From Desulfosporosinus fructosivorans (GTDB lineage Bacteria; Bacillota; Desulfitobacteriia; Desulfitobacteriales; Desulfitobacteriaceae), in assembly GCF_004766045.1 (NCBI RefSeq), contig NZ_SPQQ01000003.1, forward strand, positions 62,001 to 126,000: a stretch of 64,000 bases of DNA, in the 5' to 3' direction. Each line of letters opens with the position of its first letter. Positions within the stretch are counted from its first letter, which is position 1. The notes under the pieces are model-generated. The model saw nothing but the letters and a program-made list of their open reading frames with translations, had not been told where the DNA came from and made no database searches. Both the position numbers and the translations under genes were made by a program. Shown in pieces: positions 37,280 through 46,196 of the stretch.

Positions 37280-39526
37280 ATGAAACGAAGAAATTTCTTA
37301 AAGGGCGTACTTTATGGAACAGGTGGTACCATGGCGGTCATGGGTGGATTTGGTACCTTTAATAGACGGGACCCTCTCAAAGCCGAGGCCATAAGTGAGG
37401 ATGTTGAAACGACTGTTTTTTCTTCATGTGAAATGTGTAGAAACCAGTGCCCAATTTCCGTTAAAGTCAGAGACGGGAAAGTCTTCAAAATTGACGGTCA
37501 TCCAAATGATGAGGCTTTCGGTGGCGTAATCTGTGCTAGAGGAAATGCAGGTCCGTCCCTTCTTTATGACCCCCAACGAATTAAGAAACCGATGATTCGT
37601 ACTGGCGAACGTGGTGAAGGCAAATTTAAAGAAGTAAGTTGGGATGAAGCATACACCTATATTGCGGATAATTTATATAAGGTAAAGGATGAATACGGCG
37701 GGGAAGCGATCGCCTTGGCTAGCCGTAAAGGACCCCATGATTGGTTTTTCCGGTCGATTGGCAAAGCACTGGGTTCCCCAAATGTGTTTTCACATGAAGC
37801 AACCTGTCCGATGGCTCGTACCGTTGCCTTAGATACTACCTTTGGTAATGAAGCGTTTGCCGCCGATTATGGCAACGCCAAGTATATTATCTCCATCGGA
37901 CGTAACTGGTTTGAGGGAATTCACGTTGCTCAGGCCAGGGCAGTTTCCAAAGCGCTTAGCAATGGGGCTAAGCTTGTAGTTCTCGACCCACGTTTTAGTG
38001 TCACTGCTTCTAAAGGAGAATGGTTGCCTATAAAAGCCACCACTGATATGGCCTTTGTCATGGCTATGGCCAATGTTATGATTCAGGAAAAGCTCTATGA
38101 TGAAAGCTTTATCTCCCAGTATACGGAGGGTTTTGATAAATGGGCCGAAGAGGTTAAAGATAAAACCCCAGATTGGGCAGAGAAGGAGACCGGAATTCCC
38201 AAAGAAAAAATCATCAGGATTAGCAGGGAGTTTGCTGCTGCCAAACCTAAAGCAATCTTAGACTTTGGCTGGCGAACGGGTTATGCAACAAATGACTATC
38301 AACTGCGTCGTGCGATCATGATTGTTAATATGATGATTGGAAACCTGGAAGTTCCAGGGGGATATTATAGAACGAAACCAGCCAGTTTCTTGAAAGATTT
38401 TCCGGATCAAGCCGCTTACGCTAAAGGGTTAGGGAATGTTAAACAACCGAGTTTCCCCACGCCCACCAAGGGTCGCATTGATGGTACAGGGGTAAAAGGT
38501 ACACTAGGTCAGATCATTCCCGCATATGATGGGGCCGTCGGGCAAATTGTAGAGAGCATCATAACTGAAAAACCGTACCCTATCAAAGCTTGGCTGGTTC
38601 ATCGTTTTAATCCCTATATATCGATCACGGGAAGTCCGAGGGTTTTAGAGGCGTTCGAAAAACTCGACCTTTTGGTAACCTGTGATGTCTATATGACTGA
38701 CACTGCCTATTATTCTGATGTGGTATTACCGGAATGCACCTACTTAGAACGTTATGAACCGGTTTTTGATATGTCAGGGTTAACTCCTAAATATGTGATA
38801 AGACAACCTGCGGTACCGCTCGTTTATCCGGATACAAAGCCATACTGGCAGATTTATAAAGAGTTAGGGGAAAAGATGGGTCTCGGGGATTATTTTCAAT
38901 TCAAGGATATGGAAGACTTTATAACTCAACAACTCACCTCTACTGGTTTAACTTTGGCAAACATGAAGGAAATTGGAGTTTGGACTCCTCCGGGGATGAA
39001 AGCGTTCTATGTTCGAGCTAACGATGCCCAAGCATCCTTGGATAATGTGTTGGGTAATAAGAGTAAAAAGATTGAGATATTTTCTCAAGAAGTTGAAGAA
39101 GCAGCCAAACAAGGTGTGCCTAAATATGTGAGTCATCCTCAACCAGAAGAGGGAAAGTTTCGTTTTGTCCAGGGTAAAGTAGCTGTGCACACGAACGCCG
39201 GAACGGCAAATATCCCGATACTGAACGAGTTAATGTCGACAAATTCGTTGTGGATGAATACCGTGAGTTGTACCAAACTCGGCTTGAACGATGGAGATGA
39301 CATTGTTATTTCTTCAGGTAAATATGAGCAAAAGGGTAAATTGAAAATGACCGAAGGAATTCGGCCGGATACAGTTTTCTGTTACCATGGTTTTGGACGA
39401 ATCTCACCAGAGCTGAAACGGGCTTTTGGTAAGGGTATTAATGACAATTACTTAATCCCGAATGAAGTTGGGGAAATTGGCAATACCGTTACCTCTACGA
39501 CGTTTGTAACGATTCGGAAAGCTTGA
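37280..39526 (+). CDS. Molybdopterin oxidoreductase catalytic subunit, polysulfide/thiosulfate reductase type
   Basis: This 748-residue DMSO-reductase-family enzyme has a twin-arginine signal (RRNFLKG), so it is exported folded. An N-terminal 4Fe-4S site (SSCEMCRNQCPI and a fourth cysteine at GGVICARG) follows. The probable molybdenum-ligating cysteine is C176 in HEATCPMART, as in PsrA/PhsA. Other family motifs include DPRFSVTASKGEWLPIK and DFGWRTGY. With the ferredoxin and NrfD subunits downstream it would reduce polysulfide, thiosulfate or elemental sulfur with quinol. Rhodanese lipoproteins around it support a sulfur substrate. Arsenate or other oxyanions cannot be excluded. Confidence 0.88.
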   Translation: MKRRNFLKGVLYGTGGTMAVMGGFGTFNRRDPLKAEAISEDVETTVFSSCEMCRNQCPISVKVRDGKVFKIDGHPNDEAFGGVICARGNAGPSLLYDPQRIKKPMIRTGERGEGKFKEVSWDEAYTYIADNLYKVKDEYGGEAIALASRKGPHDWFFRSIGKALGSPNVFSHEATCPMARTVALDTTFGNEAFAADYGNAKYIISIGRNWFEGIHVAQARAVSKALSNGAKLVVLDPRFSVTASKGEWLPIKATTDMAFVMAMANVMIQEKLYDESFISQYTEGFDKWAEEVKDKTPDWAEKETGIPKEKIIRISREFAAAKPKAILDFGWRTGYATNDYQLRRAIMIVNMMIGNLEVPGGYYRTKPASFLKDFPDQAAYAKGLGNVKQPSFPTPTKGRIDGTGVKGTLGQIIPAYDGAVGQIVESIITEKPYPIKAWLVHRFNPYISITGSPRVLEAFEKLDLLVTCDVYMTDTAYYSDVVLPECTYLERYEPVFDMSGLTPKYVIRQPAVPLVYPDTKPYWQIYKELGEKMGLGDYFQFKDMEDFITQQLTSTGLTLANMKEIGVWTPPGMKAFYVRANDAQASLDNVLGNKSKKIEIFSQEVEEAAKQGVPKYVSHPQPEEGKFRFVQGKVAVHTNAGTANIPILNELMSTNSLWMNTVSCTKLGLNDGDDIVISSGKYEQKGKLKMTEGIRPDTVFCYHGFGRISPELKRAFGKGINDNYLIPNEVGEIGNTVTSTTFVTIRKA

Positions 39527-40107
39527 TGGATAAAAGCATGAGTGCAGAACTATATTTGTCGTTTGCAGCAGTATTTCATCGACCGAACCAAGAGGTCTCC
39601 GATCATTTAGAAGAGTTGATTGATCTCTGGTCTGAAGTAATTCCAGACATGGAGGAACTGGTTCAAAAATTGAGGACCTTTTGTCATCAATTTCCACCAG
39701 GAGAACAGCGGCTAAATGCTTTGTGGGAACATTATATTCCCCTTTTTGAAACGGGTACAGTTGAGGCCTCCCCCTATGCCTCTGTGTATTTCGGGAAAGA
39801 AGGTTTAGTTCTAGGTAAAGAAGCGTTTAATGTTCAACAATTCTATGCAAATTGCGGGTATGTTATGGGAACAGAAAGCGGAGAACTTCCTGACCATTTA
39901 GCGGTTGAATTAGAGTTCTGTGCGATGCTAGCCCGAAACGGACAGGATGAACCATTAATAGAGTTTCAAATTAAGCATTTAAACCCTTTTTTAAATAATA
40001 TTTTACCACGGATTAAGAAAACACATCGTCCGGTTTACTCTGAGGTTGCCACTATTCTGGAAGTCAGACAACTTAATTTACAGAAAGAGGGTGATTTTGT
40101 TGGCTAA
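39526..40107 (+). CDS. TorD/DmsD-family maturation chaperone
   Basis: This 193-residue all-helical protein has the TorD-family pattern of an N-terminal LYLSFAAVFHRPN, a central LWEHYIPLFETG and the hallmark ELPDHLAVELEFCAML. Such chaperones bind the Tat signal of molybdoenzymes and help insert the cofactor. ATG 39526 overlaps the catalytic-subunit stop (TGATG). The gene sits between the catalytic and ferredoxin subunit genes rather than at the operon end. Confidence 0.85.
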   Translation: MDKSMSAELYLSFAAVFHRPNQEVSDHLEELIDLWSEVIPDMEELVQKLRTFCHQFPPGEQRLNALWEHYIPLFETGTVEASPYASVYFGKEGLVLGKEAFNVQQFYANCGYVMGTESGELPDHLAVELEFCAMLARNGQDEPLIEFQIKHLNPFLNNILPRIKKTHRPVYSEVATILEVRQLNLQKEGDFVG

Positions 40108-40663
40108 GAAGTATACCATGATCATAAATCTTGGGAAGTGTATCGGGTGTCAAGCGTGTACAGTCGCATGCAAGTTTCAAAATAATGTACCAGTTGGACA
40201 GTTTAGAACAAAGACTCCTGCAGATGGGCTAAAGGGGGCCTATCCTAATGTTTCACTATTTTTTATTAAAGAAGCCTGTCAAATGTGTCAAAATGCACCC
40301 TGTGTTAGTGTTTGCCCGACAAATGCATCTCACTATAATGAAGATGGAGTGGTCTTGGTCGATGTTGATAAGTGTGTTGGTTGTATGTATTGTCTGACTG
40401 CCTGCCCCTATGATGCTCGTTTTATTAACAAGGAAACGGGTGCAGCAGACAAATGCACCTTCTGTTACGAATTAAAGGTTTCTAAAGGGGAAAAACCAGC
40501 TTGTGTTTCAACATGTGTCGGCGGTGCTTTAATCTTTGGTGACCTTAATGATCCCCTTAGTGAGGCCTCCCAGTATATGGCAAAGCACAAAGGGGAAGTT
40601 CGAAAACCTGAGTTTGGCACACACCCAGCGGTTCAATACATTTATGAAGGGGTGGTGAGGTAA
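40100..40663 (+). CDS. 4Fe-4S ferredoxin electron-transfer subunit (PsrB/PhsB-like)
   Basis: This about 188-residue protein has sixteen cysteines forming four 4Fe-4S sites: CIGCQACTVAC, CQMCQNAPCVSVCP, CVGCMYCLTACP, and CTFC with CVSTC. It passes electrons from the membrane subunit to the molybdenum enzyme. I use TTG 40100 (TTGGCTAAG) because AGAGGGTG lies 6 nt upstream and the longer frame from 40046 adds non-family residues. It overlaps the chaperone gene by 8 nt. Confidence 0.88.
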   Translation: MAKKYTMIINLGKCIGCQACTVACKFQNNVPVGQFRTKTPADGLKGAYPNVSLFFIKEACQMCQNAPCVSVCPTNASHYNEDGVVLVDVDKCVGCMYCLTACPYDARFINKETGAADKCTFCYELKVSKGEKPACVSTCVGGALIFGDLNDPLSEASQYMAKHKGEVRKPEFGTHPAVQYIYEGVVR

Positions 40664-40664
40664 A

Positions 40665-41582
40665 GTGGATGTCATTTGGGGTGTTAGTCAAAATGAAGTC
40701 GCCTGGGGCCAACTGATTGCTATCTATTTGTTCCTGGCCGGGATTGCTGGCGGAGCTTTCCTAACTGCTTCTTTGACGGATCTTTTCAGCAAAAAGCAGT
40801 ACCCAAAGGTAATTCGAGCGGGGGCCTACCTTGCTCTAGTGTCTATTATGCTCGGGTTAGGGTTATTGGTCCTTGACTTAGGTCGTCCGCTTAGTTTTTG
40901 GAAACTTCTTTTTAATGTGAACATGGGATCGGTAATGTCAATTGGTGTCTTTATTGTCTCGGGTTTCACTGGACTAGCCTTTGTTTATGCATATCTCGTA
41001 TGGTCATCTGCTACAGCGCAAAAACAGATTCTTGTTACTTCTGCGAACACAGAAGTAGCTGCTACTTCTGTTGGCCAGGGTATTCAAGCAATGCGTAAAC
41101 CAGTGGCGGCCATAGGAGTTTTATTTTCAGTGGCTACTGCGACATACACTGGTTTCTTATTATCCGCAGTTACAACCAATAACTTCTGGCACACACCTTT
41201 TCTTGGAATTGAGGCGATTCCCTTCTTGCCGATTTTATTTTTAGTGTCTGCTACTTCGACTGGTTTAGCGGCAACCTTGATTGGAGCGTTTAGAGGTGGG
41301 GATCTATCAACCTATAAAAAAATTGATATGGTTCTAATTATCGCTGAGATAGTTTTAATCTTCATTCTTTATCTATCTGTCAAACCAATATTCTTTAGTG
41401 GAAGTATGGCTACCCTGTTCTGGTTAGGAGTTGTTGTTGTAGGATTAATAGTTCCCTTACTTTTATCAATTTATGGTATCGTAAAGCACAAAAATGTTAT
41501 TTTGCCAGTGTGCGGGATGATCGTCATTGGGGGATTGAGTTTGCGATATTTCGTTGTGTATACAGGGCAGTTGTTTAGGTAA
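40665..41582 (+). CDS. NrfD/PsrC-family membrane quinol-oxidising subunit
   Basis: This 305-residue protein has eight to nine membrane helices and NrfD landmarks (YLFLAGIAGGAFLTASLTDL, LGRPLSFWKLL). It anchors the molybdoenzyme and draws electrons from menaquinol. GTG 40665 follows one base after the ferredoxin stop, with GGTGAGG as ribosome site. It ends the operon. Confidence 0.85.
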   Translation: MDVIWGVSQNEVAWGQLIAIYLFLAGIAGGAFLTASLTDLFSKKQYPKVIRAGAYLALVSIMLGLGLLVLDLGRPLSFWKLLFNVNMGSVMSIGVFIVSGFTGLAFVYAYLVWSSATAQKQILVTSANTEVAATSVGQGIQAMRKPVAAIGVLFSVATATYTGFLLSAVTTNNFWHTPFLGIEAIPFLPILFLVSATSTGLAATLIGAFRGGDLSTYKKIDMVLIIAEIVLIFILYLSVKPIFFSGSMATLFWLGVVVVGLIVPLLLSIYGIVKHKNVILPVCGMIVIGGLSLRYFVVYTGQLFR

Positions 41583-41595
41583 TCTTGAAGTCTAG

Positions 41596-41690
41596 TAGTG
41601 AACTCGTCAGCTGAAGTTAAACATCGAGACTCGCAGAAAAAGGCACACCCACTTATAGAGGTGGTGTCTCGAACGTTGATAAAGATATTG
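41596..41690 (-). repeat. Intergenic repeat family A, inverted copy
   Basis: Read on the minus strand: GAGACACCACCTCTATAAGTG, then CGAGTCTCGATGTTTAAC, then ACGAGTTCAC. It matches the copies at 3431 and 24701 in order and structure, with its own hairpin ACACCCACTT...GGTGGTGT. Confidence 0.55.
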
Positions 41691-41733
41691 TGATTACACG
41701 ATCGCTAGAATTTAATATTCCATTTTTACTTAT

Positions 41734-41758
41734 ACGGGCTTAATGCTCGTTTTCTTTT
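41734..41758 (+). terminator. Terminator of the reductase operon
   Basis: ACGGGC pairs with GCTCGT (one G-T) in front of TTTCTTTT. Confidence 0.5.
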
Positions 41759-41907
41759 AGAATCAAATTCATGATCCCTCTGCAAGAAATATCAAGCAAC
41801 TATTAAACATGGGTTTCTGCTGTTAAAGATACATTCAAGTTTAAAGATGGAAAATAACGTATAATAGATTGCAAGATGAACATCGATTTAATAAAGGGGT
41901 GGACTTG

Positions 41908-42336
41908 TTGACAAGTGATCGGTCACTTTATAGCAGGCGGCAAGTCTTAAGTTTGGGGAGAAAGGCTCTGTTAGTCTTAGGCATGGGTAGTATTTACCCT
42001 GTCAGTCGCTATTTACGAAGTAAAGAAGCCCAACTTGCTGTGGGCCGTATTGCCAGTAGTGAGATGCCTTTGCGCATTAATTGGCAGCGTCTGGGGCAAA
42101 CCCGTTTTTGGCTGCGCCAAGGAAATGATGGAGTGGAAGCGATTTGGGCCAGTTGCACTCATTTGGGGTGTGAGGTGAGCTATGATATTGAACAGGATCA
42201 GTGGCTTTGTCCCTGCCACGGTAGCCTTTACAACAGGGATGGAAAACCTGTACAGGGTCCGGCAGTGAGTCCCCTGGTGCGGGCAGAAGTGAAGGAGAAA
42301 GACGGTTTTTATCTTCTGCACCAGCCGCCAGGATAA
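41908..42336 (+). CDS. Rieske iron-sulfur protein
   Basis: This about 142-residue protein has an N-terminal membrane anchor with a Tat-like SRRQVL start and a Rieske 2Fe-2S domain with both ligand loops, CTHLGC and CPCHGS. It is the electron acceptor subunit of a bc1/b6f-type quinol oxidase. TTG 41908 is preferred because AAAGGGGTGG lies just upstream; an earlier in-frame TTG at 41869 is possible. It begins the operon with cytochrome b, subunit IV-like and multiheme genes. Confidence 0.88.
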   Translation: MTSDRSLYSRRQVLSLGRKALLVLGMGSIYPVSRYLRSKEAQLAVGRIASSEMPLRINWQRLGQTRFWLRQGNDGVEAIWASCTHLGCEVSYDIEQDQWLCPCHGSLYNRDGKPVQGPAVSPLVRAEVKEKDGFYLLHQPPG

Positions 42337-42455
42337 ATACGAGAGATGGCTGTAAAGTATTATTGCCTATTGACGGCCAATACAGCTGTTCAGAGGCACG
42401 CAAATTCAGACGGCGGGAAGGCTAATTCTGATTAAGCTGAGATAGGGAGAACGAT

Positions 42456-43079
42456 ATGGGAAAACATGAAGATTCCTTTGCGGGACATATTCGTCCTCGT
42501 CAAATAAGGGCGGGAGCTCTGCGGTTAAGAGCTACATTCTGTTTGGGTGGATTTTCGTTTTTGGCCTTCATAGTATTGACGATAACGGGTATGTTACTCT
42601 TGTTCTATTACCAGCCCGGAGACAGTGCTTTTGCTTCTCTGAGCGAACTAGACTCTGCGCTTCCTTACGGGGGACTCATCCGTTCCTTGCATTTCTGGGC
42701 CGGGCAACTGATGGTGATCACTGTTTTTCTACATATGGTACGGGTGGTATGGTCGAGGGCTTACCGCCCTATTCGTGAACTTAATTGGATTACGGGAGTA
42801 GTCCTTTTTGGCTTAACCGTGATGTTAGATTATTCCGGTTACCTACTTCGCGGGGGACAAGAAAGCGGGGCTGCGGCAACCGTTGGGCAAGCTCTGATAA
42901 CCTCGTTACCGGGAGGAAAAGCTTTGGCAACCGTTTTTTTTGGACAACCTACACCCCTCAATGGCAGTACCTTAAGTATGTTTGTCTGGCACGTTTTTAT
43001 TTTGGCTGGTGCAGCAGGTTTTCTGCAAATGTTCCATTTTTGGAGAGTCCGACGAGGCGGTGGGGTTCGCCCTTTGTAG
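42456..43079 (+). CDS. Cytochrome b6-type subunit
   Basis: This 207-residue protein has four membrane helices and two histidine pairs for two b hemes. SLHFWAGQLMVITVFLHMV gives H-X13-H in helix B. WHVFILAGAAGFLQMFHFW gives H-X14-H in helix D, the longer b6-like spacing. It is split from its C-terminal part, as in b6f and many Firmicute complexes. It oxidises menaquinol and splits electrons between the Rieske protein and heme b. Confidence 0.9.
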   Translation: MGKHEDSFAGHIRPRQIRAGALRLRATFCLGGFSFLAFIVLTITGMLLLFYYQPGDSAFASLSELDSALPYGGLIRSLHFWAGQLMVITVFLHMVRVVWSRAYRPIRELNWITGVVLFGLTVMLDYSGYLLRGGQESGAAATVGQALITSLPGGKALATVFFGQPTPLNGSTLSMFVWHVFILAGAAGFLQMFHFWRVRRGGGVRPL

Positions 43080-43152
43080 GGAAGACGCTGTATGCAGAGG
43101 CGGACATGATTGCGGAGTAAAAAAGAGTGCACTCGACGTGAGGTGAGAATAG

Positions 43153-43548
43153 ATGGACCCAATAGAGACGGAAAAATTTAAGCCCAGCGGTCATCAGGAA
43201 AAAGTACAGCTGATTGAATTGCAGGTGAGGGAATACATTAGCGCCTTTCTTTGGTTGGGCCTTTTATTTGCGTTGACCGCTAGTTTGAAGGTGTCTCTGG
43301 ATAGCTCGCCGGAGGCTGCGGTGGTGAGCGTTTCTAAAGCCCCCTGGGTCTTTGGGGCAATCCAGTGGATGTTACAACGGTGGCCGGCGTGGCTGAGCGG
43401 GTGGGTTCTACCTCTTCTGTCTACGGCAGTGCTCTTAACCTTGCCTTGTTGGGAGCAAAAAGTGGGCAAGATGTGGGTCTGGATAATTTTTCTGACCCTG
43501 AGTTTAGTATGGGTAGGATTAACTTTCTTATATATGTTTATGGGTTGA
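43153..43548 (+). CDS. Subunit IV-like C-terminal cytochrome b fragment
   Basis: This 131-residue protein has about three membrane segments. The stretch SKAPWVFGAIQWMLQRWPAW resembles the KAPWYFxGLQELL helix entry of subunit IV in b6f-like complexes. The classic PEWY quinone-site motif is not seen. Its place after cytochrome b6 supports the assignment. It is short and diverged, so the call is moderate. Confidence 0.65.
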   Translation: MDPIETEKFKPSGHQEKVQLIELQVREYISAFLWLGLLFALTASLKVSLDSSPEAAVVSVSKAPWVFGAIQWMLQRWPAWLSGWVLPLLSTAVLLTLPCWEQKVGKMWVWIIFLTLSLVWVGLTFLYMFMG

Positions 43549-43562
43549 GAGGGGGTTCTAAT

Positions 43563-45026
43563 ATGACCAAGCGGTCGCGTCTAATGATACTTTTGGGATT
43601 GGCAATAATCTTTTGTCTAACGATGGTTTTCTTGTCAGTGAGGTCGTTTAGCTCTTCCCCTTGGCAAGATTGGCAACGAAAGTATTTCCAGGCCCAGATC
43701 ACAGAACTTCAGGGAACGATGCCTATGGTTCATGGAGAAGAACAAGTAAAGAAATTAGACCAGGAGATCAAAGATTGGCAGGAAAAGAAGCCTACTGTAC
43801 AGGAGATTCGCCTCTCGAACGGTCGTGTTGAGCGTTGCATCACCTGTCATATGGGGATTGAGGAAATTTCAGCTTCTCACCCTAGTGCAAGTATTGGGTG
43901 TACGGCTTGCCACGGTGGGAATGCCTTGTCTTTGGATGAATTGACTGCCCATGAGGGAATGTATGGCGGAGGGCACCCGGGTCAGTTGGCGGTGTCTCGC
44001 CTGAGTTGCGGAGGGAGCGCGGAAGTTGGGCAGTGCCATAGTGGAAATAGACAAGAAGCCGACAATCAGGTGGATTTGCTGACCACTTCCTTAATGGCCA
44101 GCAAAGGGGGTGAACTCTCCATGAGTAGGTACATGTACGGGCTGGACATACCGCCTCGGGTGCTGCTTAAACCTGGGGAGACCGCTGCGGATCTAGAATC
44201 GCCGTTTAACCATCGCGCAGAGGAACAGAAATTCCAGCAGAACTGTTTGGCGGTTTGTCACCTGAGCGGGGGAGAACTACCAGGGCAACAAGTCCAAGCG
44301 AACGGGTGTGAGAGCTGTCATGTGCTAAGCAATACAGAACACACCTATGAAGGAAAGGATGTTACGATCCCTCAGTCAAAACCGGGTTATGGGATATCCC
44401 ACAATTTGACCGTGCAAATACCCTACACCCAGTGCAATCAATGTCATAATCAGGGAGACTATCATGTCGACACGATGGATTTTACTCCACGGCCTGATTT
44501 GGACCGTGTTAAAGCATCTCCATCCCCAGACAAGGAGACTCTGGAAACGCGCTGGAAGAAGGTCTATTCCCCAGGATTGGTCTTCACCAAATGCGAAGTC
44601 AACTTGGACTGTATAGACTGCCATACCCGCAAGGAGGTCATGGGGGACGGGAAAATGCATGTTTCGGAATGGGACGCATTGCAAATCCAATGTCGGGACT
44701 GCCATGGAAGTCCGGTTGGGCAGCCTATTGAATGGAAAATAACGGATAAATCCGACATGGCCTGGTCTCAAACCCGCATCAATCCAGTGTTTCCACCTCT
44801 CAGCATGGGGGATGTCATTCTGAAGACGGCAAAGGGAGAAGAGTTACCTTACGTCCGTCTGGAAGACGATAAGTGGTATAATTACCGTAAAACAAATGGA
44901 GAGAAATATTTGATTCCGCAGGTTATTGATAGTCAATGTCGCCAGGATCCGGATAAACAATCTTCCGACGACTGCCATAAATGCCATGATGTGTCGAAGG
45001 ATAAACCTTCTTCGGGAGGAGAATAG
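43563..45026 (+). CDS. Membrane-anchored multiheme cytochrome c
   Basis: This about 487-residue protein has an N-terminal signal anchor (MILLGLAIIFCLTMVFLSV) and seven standard heme sites: CITCH, CTACH, CESCH, CNQCH, CIDCH, CRDCH and CHKCH. An unusual CLAVCH (CX3CH) and a lone GQCH preceded nine residues earlier by cysteine may hold extra hemes. ATG 43563 has AGAGGGGG upstream. The open frame extends 66 codons further 5' into the preceding gene, but that part is not cytochrome-like. It is the likely electron acceptor of the Rieske/cytochrome b unit and carries electrons outward to a periplasm-side acceptor. Confidence 0.88.
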   Translation: MTKRSRLMILLGLAIIFCLTMVFLSVRSFSSSPWQDWQRKYFQAQITELQGTMPMVHGEEQVKKLDQEIKDWQEKKPTVQEIRLSNGRVERCITCHMGIEEISASHPSASIGCTACHGGNALSLDELTAHEGMYGGGHPGQLAVSRLSCGGSAEVGQCHSGNRQEADNQVDLLTTSLMASKGGELSMSRYMYGLDIPPRVLLKPGETAADLESPFNHRAEEQKFQQNCLAVCHLSGGELPGQQVQANGCESCHVLSNTEHTYEGKDVTIPQSKPGYGISHNLTVQIPYTQCNQCHNQGDYHVDTMDFTPRPDLDRVKASPSPDKETLETRWKKVYSPGLVFTKCEVNLDCIDCHTRKEVMGDGKMHVSEWDALQIQCRDCHGSPVGQPIEWKITDKSDMAWSQTRINPVFPPLSMGDVILKTAKGEELPYVRLEDDKWYNYRKTNGEKYLIPQVIDSQCRQDPDKQSSDDCHKCHDVSKDKPSSGGE

Positions 45027-45146
45027 ATGGCTAGTAAAGAGGTAAATAGGTTATTGATCTTTAGTCGATCGAGTTCACTTCGTCATATTGCATTGAATTC
45101 TAAAGTGCTTGGCGATACAATGTTAATAGATGTTCAATATCGTTAG
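45027..45146 (+). pseudogene. Truncated next gene of the cytochrome operon
   Basis: GGGAGGAG lies 6 nt before an ATG that directly follows the cytochrome stop (TAGATG). The frame runs only 39 codons (MASKEVNRLLIFS...). From codon ~10 the DNA matches the core of repeat family A (GATCTTTAGTCGATCGAGTTCACTTCG), so the original gene was probably cut off by a repeat-linked rearrangement. What it encoded is unknown. Confidence 0.5.
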
Positions 45147-45171
45147 AAACTTAGAGGATGGTGAAATTGTA

Positions 45172-46071
45172 TTGGATAGTAACCAACTCAAGATCTTTTG
45201 TATGGTAACGCGCCTGCAAAGTTTCTCAAAAGCAGCGAAAAAGTTGCACATGAGCCAACCGGCCGTTAGCACACATGTTAAAAACTTAGAGGAATACTAC
45301 CAAGGGCAATTGTTTGATCGAACACCACAGGGCGTGACGCTTACCAAGGCTGGGGAGGTATTTCATACCTACGCTTTAAGGCTTCTTGAAGTTCAAGACG
45401 AAATGGAACAACAACTTGAAACCGTATTCAAGCATGAAAACAATCAAATTGTAATTGGAGCAAGTACAACTATTGGGAATGTCTCTCTTCCCTGCTCGAT
45501 CTATTTGTTCAAAGAACAATACCCAGAGGTCGAGCTTTGCTTAAATATTGCTAATGCCGAAGAGGTTCTTAATATGGTTATGGCTGAGGAAGTTGATATC
45601 GGTGTAGTGGAAGGCGATACAGAGTCTTCCTCCCTTAAATCGTTGCATGTAACTTCGGATGAATTAGTGCTTATTGTCCCACCCCAGCATCCAGCTGAAG
45701 GAGTTATTACCGTTCAAGACTTCCTCAAACATCCGCTTATTATGAGAGAAGCTGGATCAGGAACACGAAAAATTTTGGCAACGGCTTTGGCCCGTCATGG
45801 CTATTCCGTAAATCAGCTGAACGTGATTACCGAGATGAAGAATACCTATGCTATTAAATCTGCCGTTGAGGCTGGATTAGGCGGATCCGTTATGCCACTG
45901 CTCGCAGTTCGCAAAGAAGCATACACAGGGACCCTTAAAGTCCTAAGGATTATCGACATGGATATGCCTCTAATCTTTAATATTGTTTATCCTAATAATC
46001 GCCCGCTTACGACTAAGACAAAGCTATTTATTAATTTCCTTACGGATCCTGAAGAAAACTGCCTTTGTTAA
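45172..46071 (+). CDS. LysR-family regulator, CysB/CysL-like
   Basis: This about 299-residue LysR protein has helix-turn-helix SFSKAAKKLHMSQPAVSTHV and an effector domain with IVIGASTTIGNVSLP and IMREAGSGTRKILA, similar in layout to the two paralogs at 27669 and 32655 but more distant. TTG 45172 is preferred (GAGGATGGTG upstream, giving MDSNQLKIF, the usual LysR start); the frame opens at 45130. It is convergent with the yeeE-tusA-yeeE operon. Sulfur or selenium metabolism is the likely context. Confidence 0.83.
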   Translation: MDSNQLKIFCMVTRLQSFSKAAKKLHMSQPAVSTHVKNLEEYYQGQLFDRTPQGVTLTKAGEVFHTYALRLLEVQDEMEQQLETVFKHENNQIVIGASTTIGNVSLPCSIYLFKEQYPEVELCLNIANAEEVLNMVMAEEVDIGVVEGDTESSSLKSLHVTSDELVLIVPPQHPAEGVITVQDFLKHPLIMREAGSGTRKILATALARHGYSVNQLNVITEMKNTYAIKSAVEAGLGGSVMPLLAVRKEAYTGTLKVLRIIDMDMPLIFNIVYPNNRPLTTKTKLFINFLTDPEENCLC

Positions 46072-46115
46072 AAACACGGGAACTATCGTGTGACAGGGAG
46101 AGATAAGGGTTCAGG

Positions 46116-46196
46116 TGAGACAAGCTAGACAAAGGGACGGTTCTTCACGGAAGAACCGTCCCTTTGTCTCCACCTTCTGACCCCATACTTGTCTCA
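46116..46196. repeat. Nested REP-like palindrome (family B)
   Basis: A 20-bp perfect inverted repeat (AGACAAAGGGACGGTTCTTC, 46127-46146, with its complement at 46150-46169) is enclosed by a second one, TGAGACAAG (46116-46124) and CTTGTCTCA (46188-46196). The outer arm reaches into the stop of the yeeE gene. It lies between convergent genes and may also terminate transcription. Confidence 0.75.

Noticed and set aside
43365..43562. 66-codon N-terminal extension of the multiheme cytochrome
   Set aside because: It overlaps the subunit IV-like gene out of frame, lacks a ribosome site, and the signal anchor starts at 43563.
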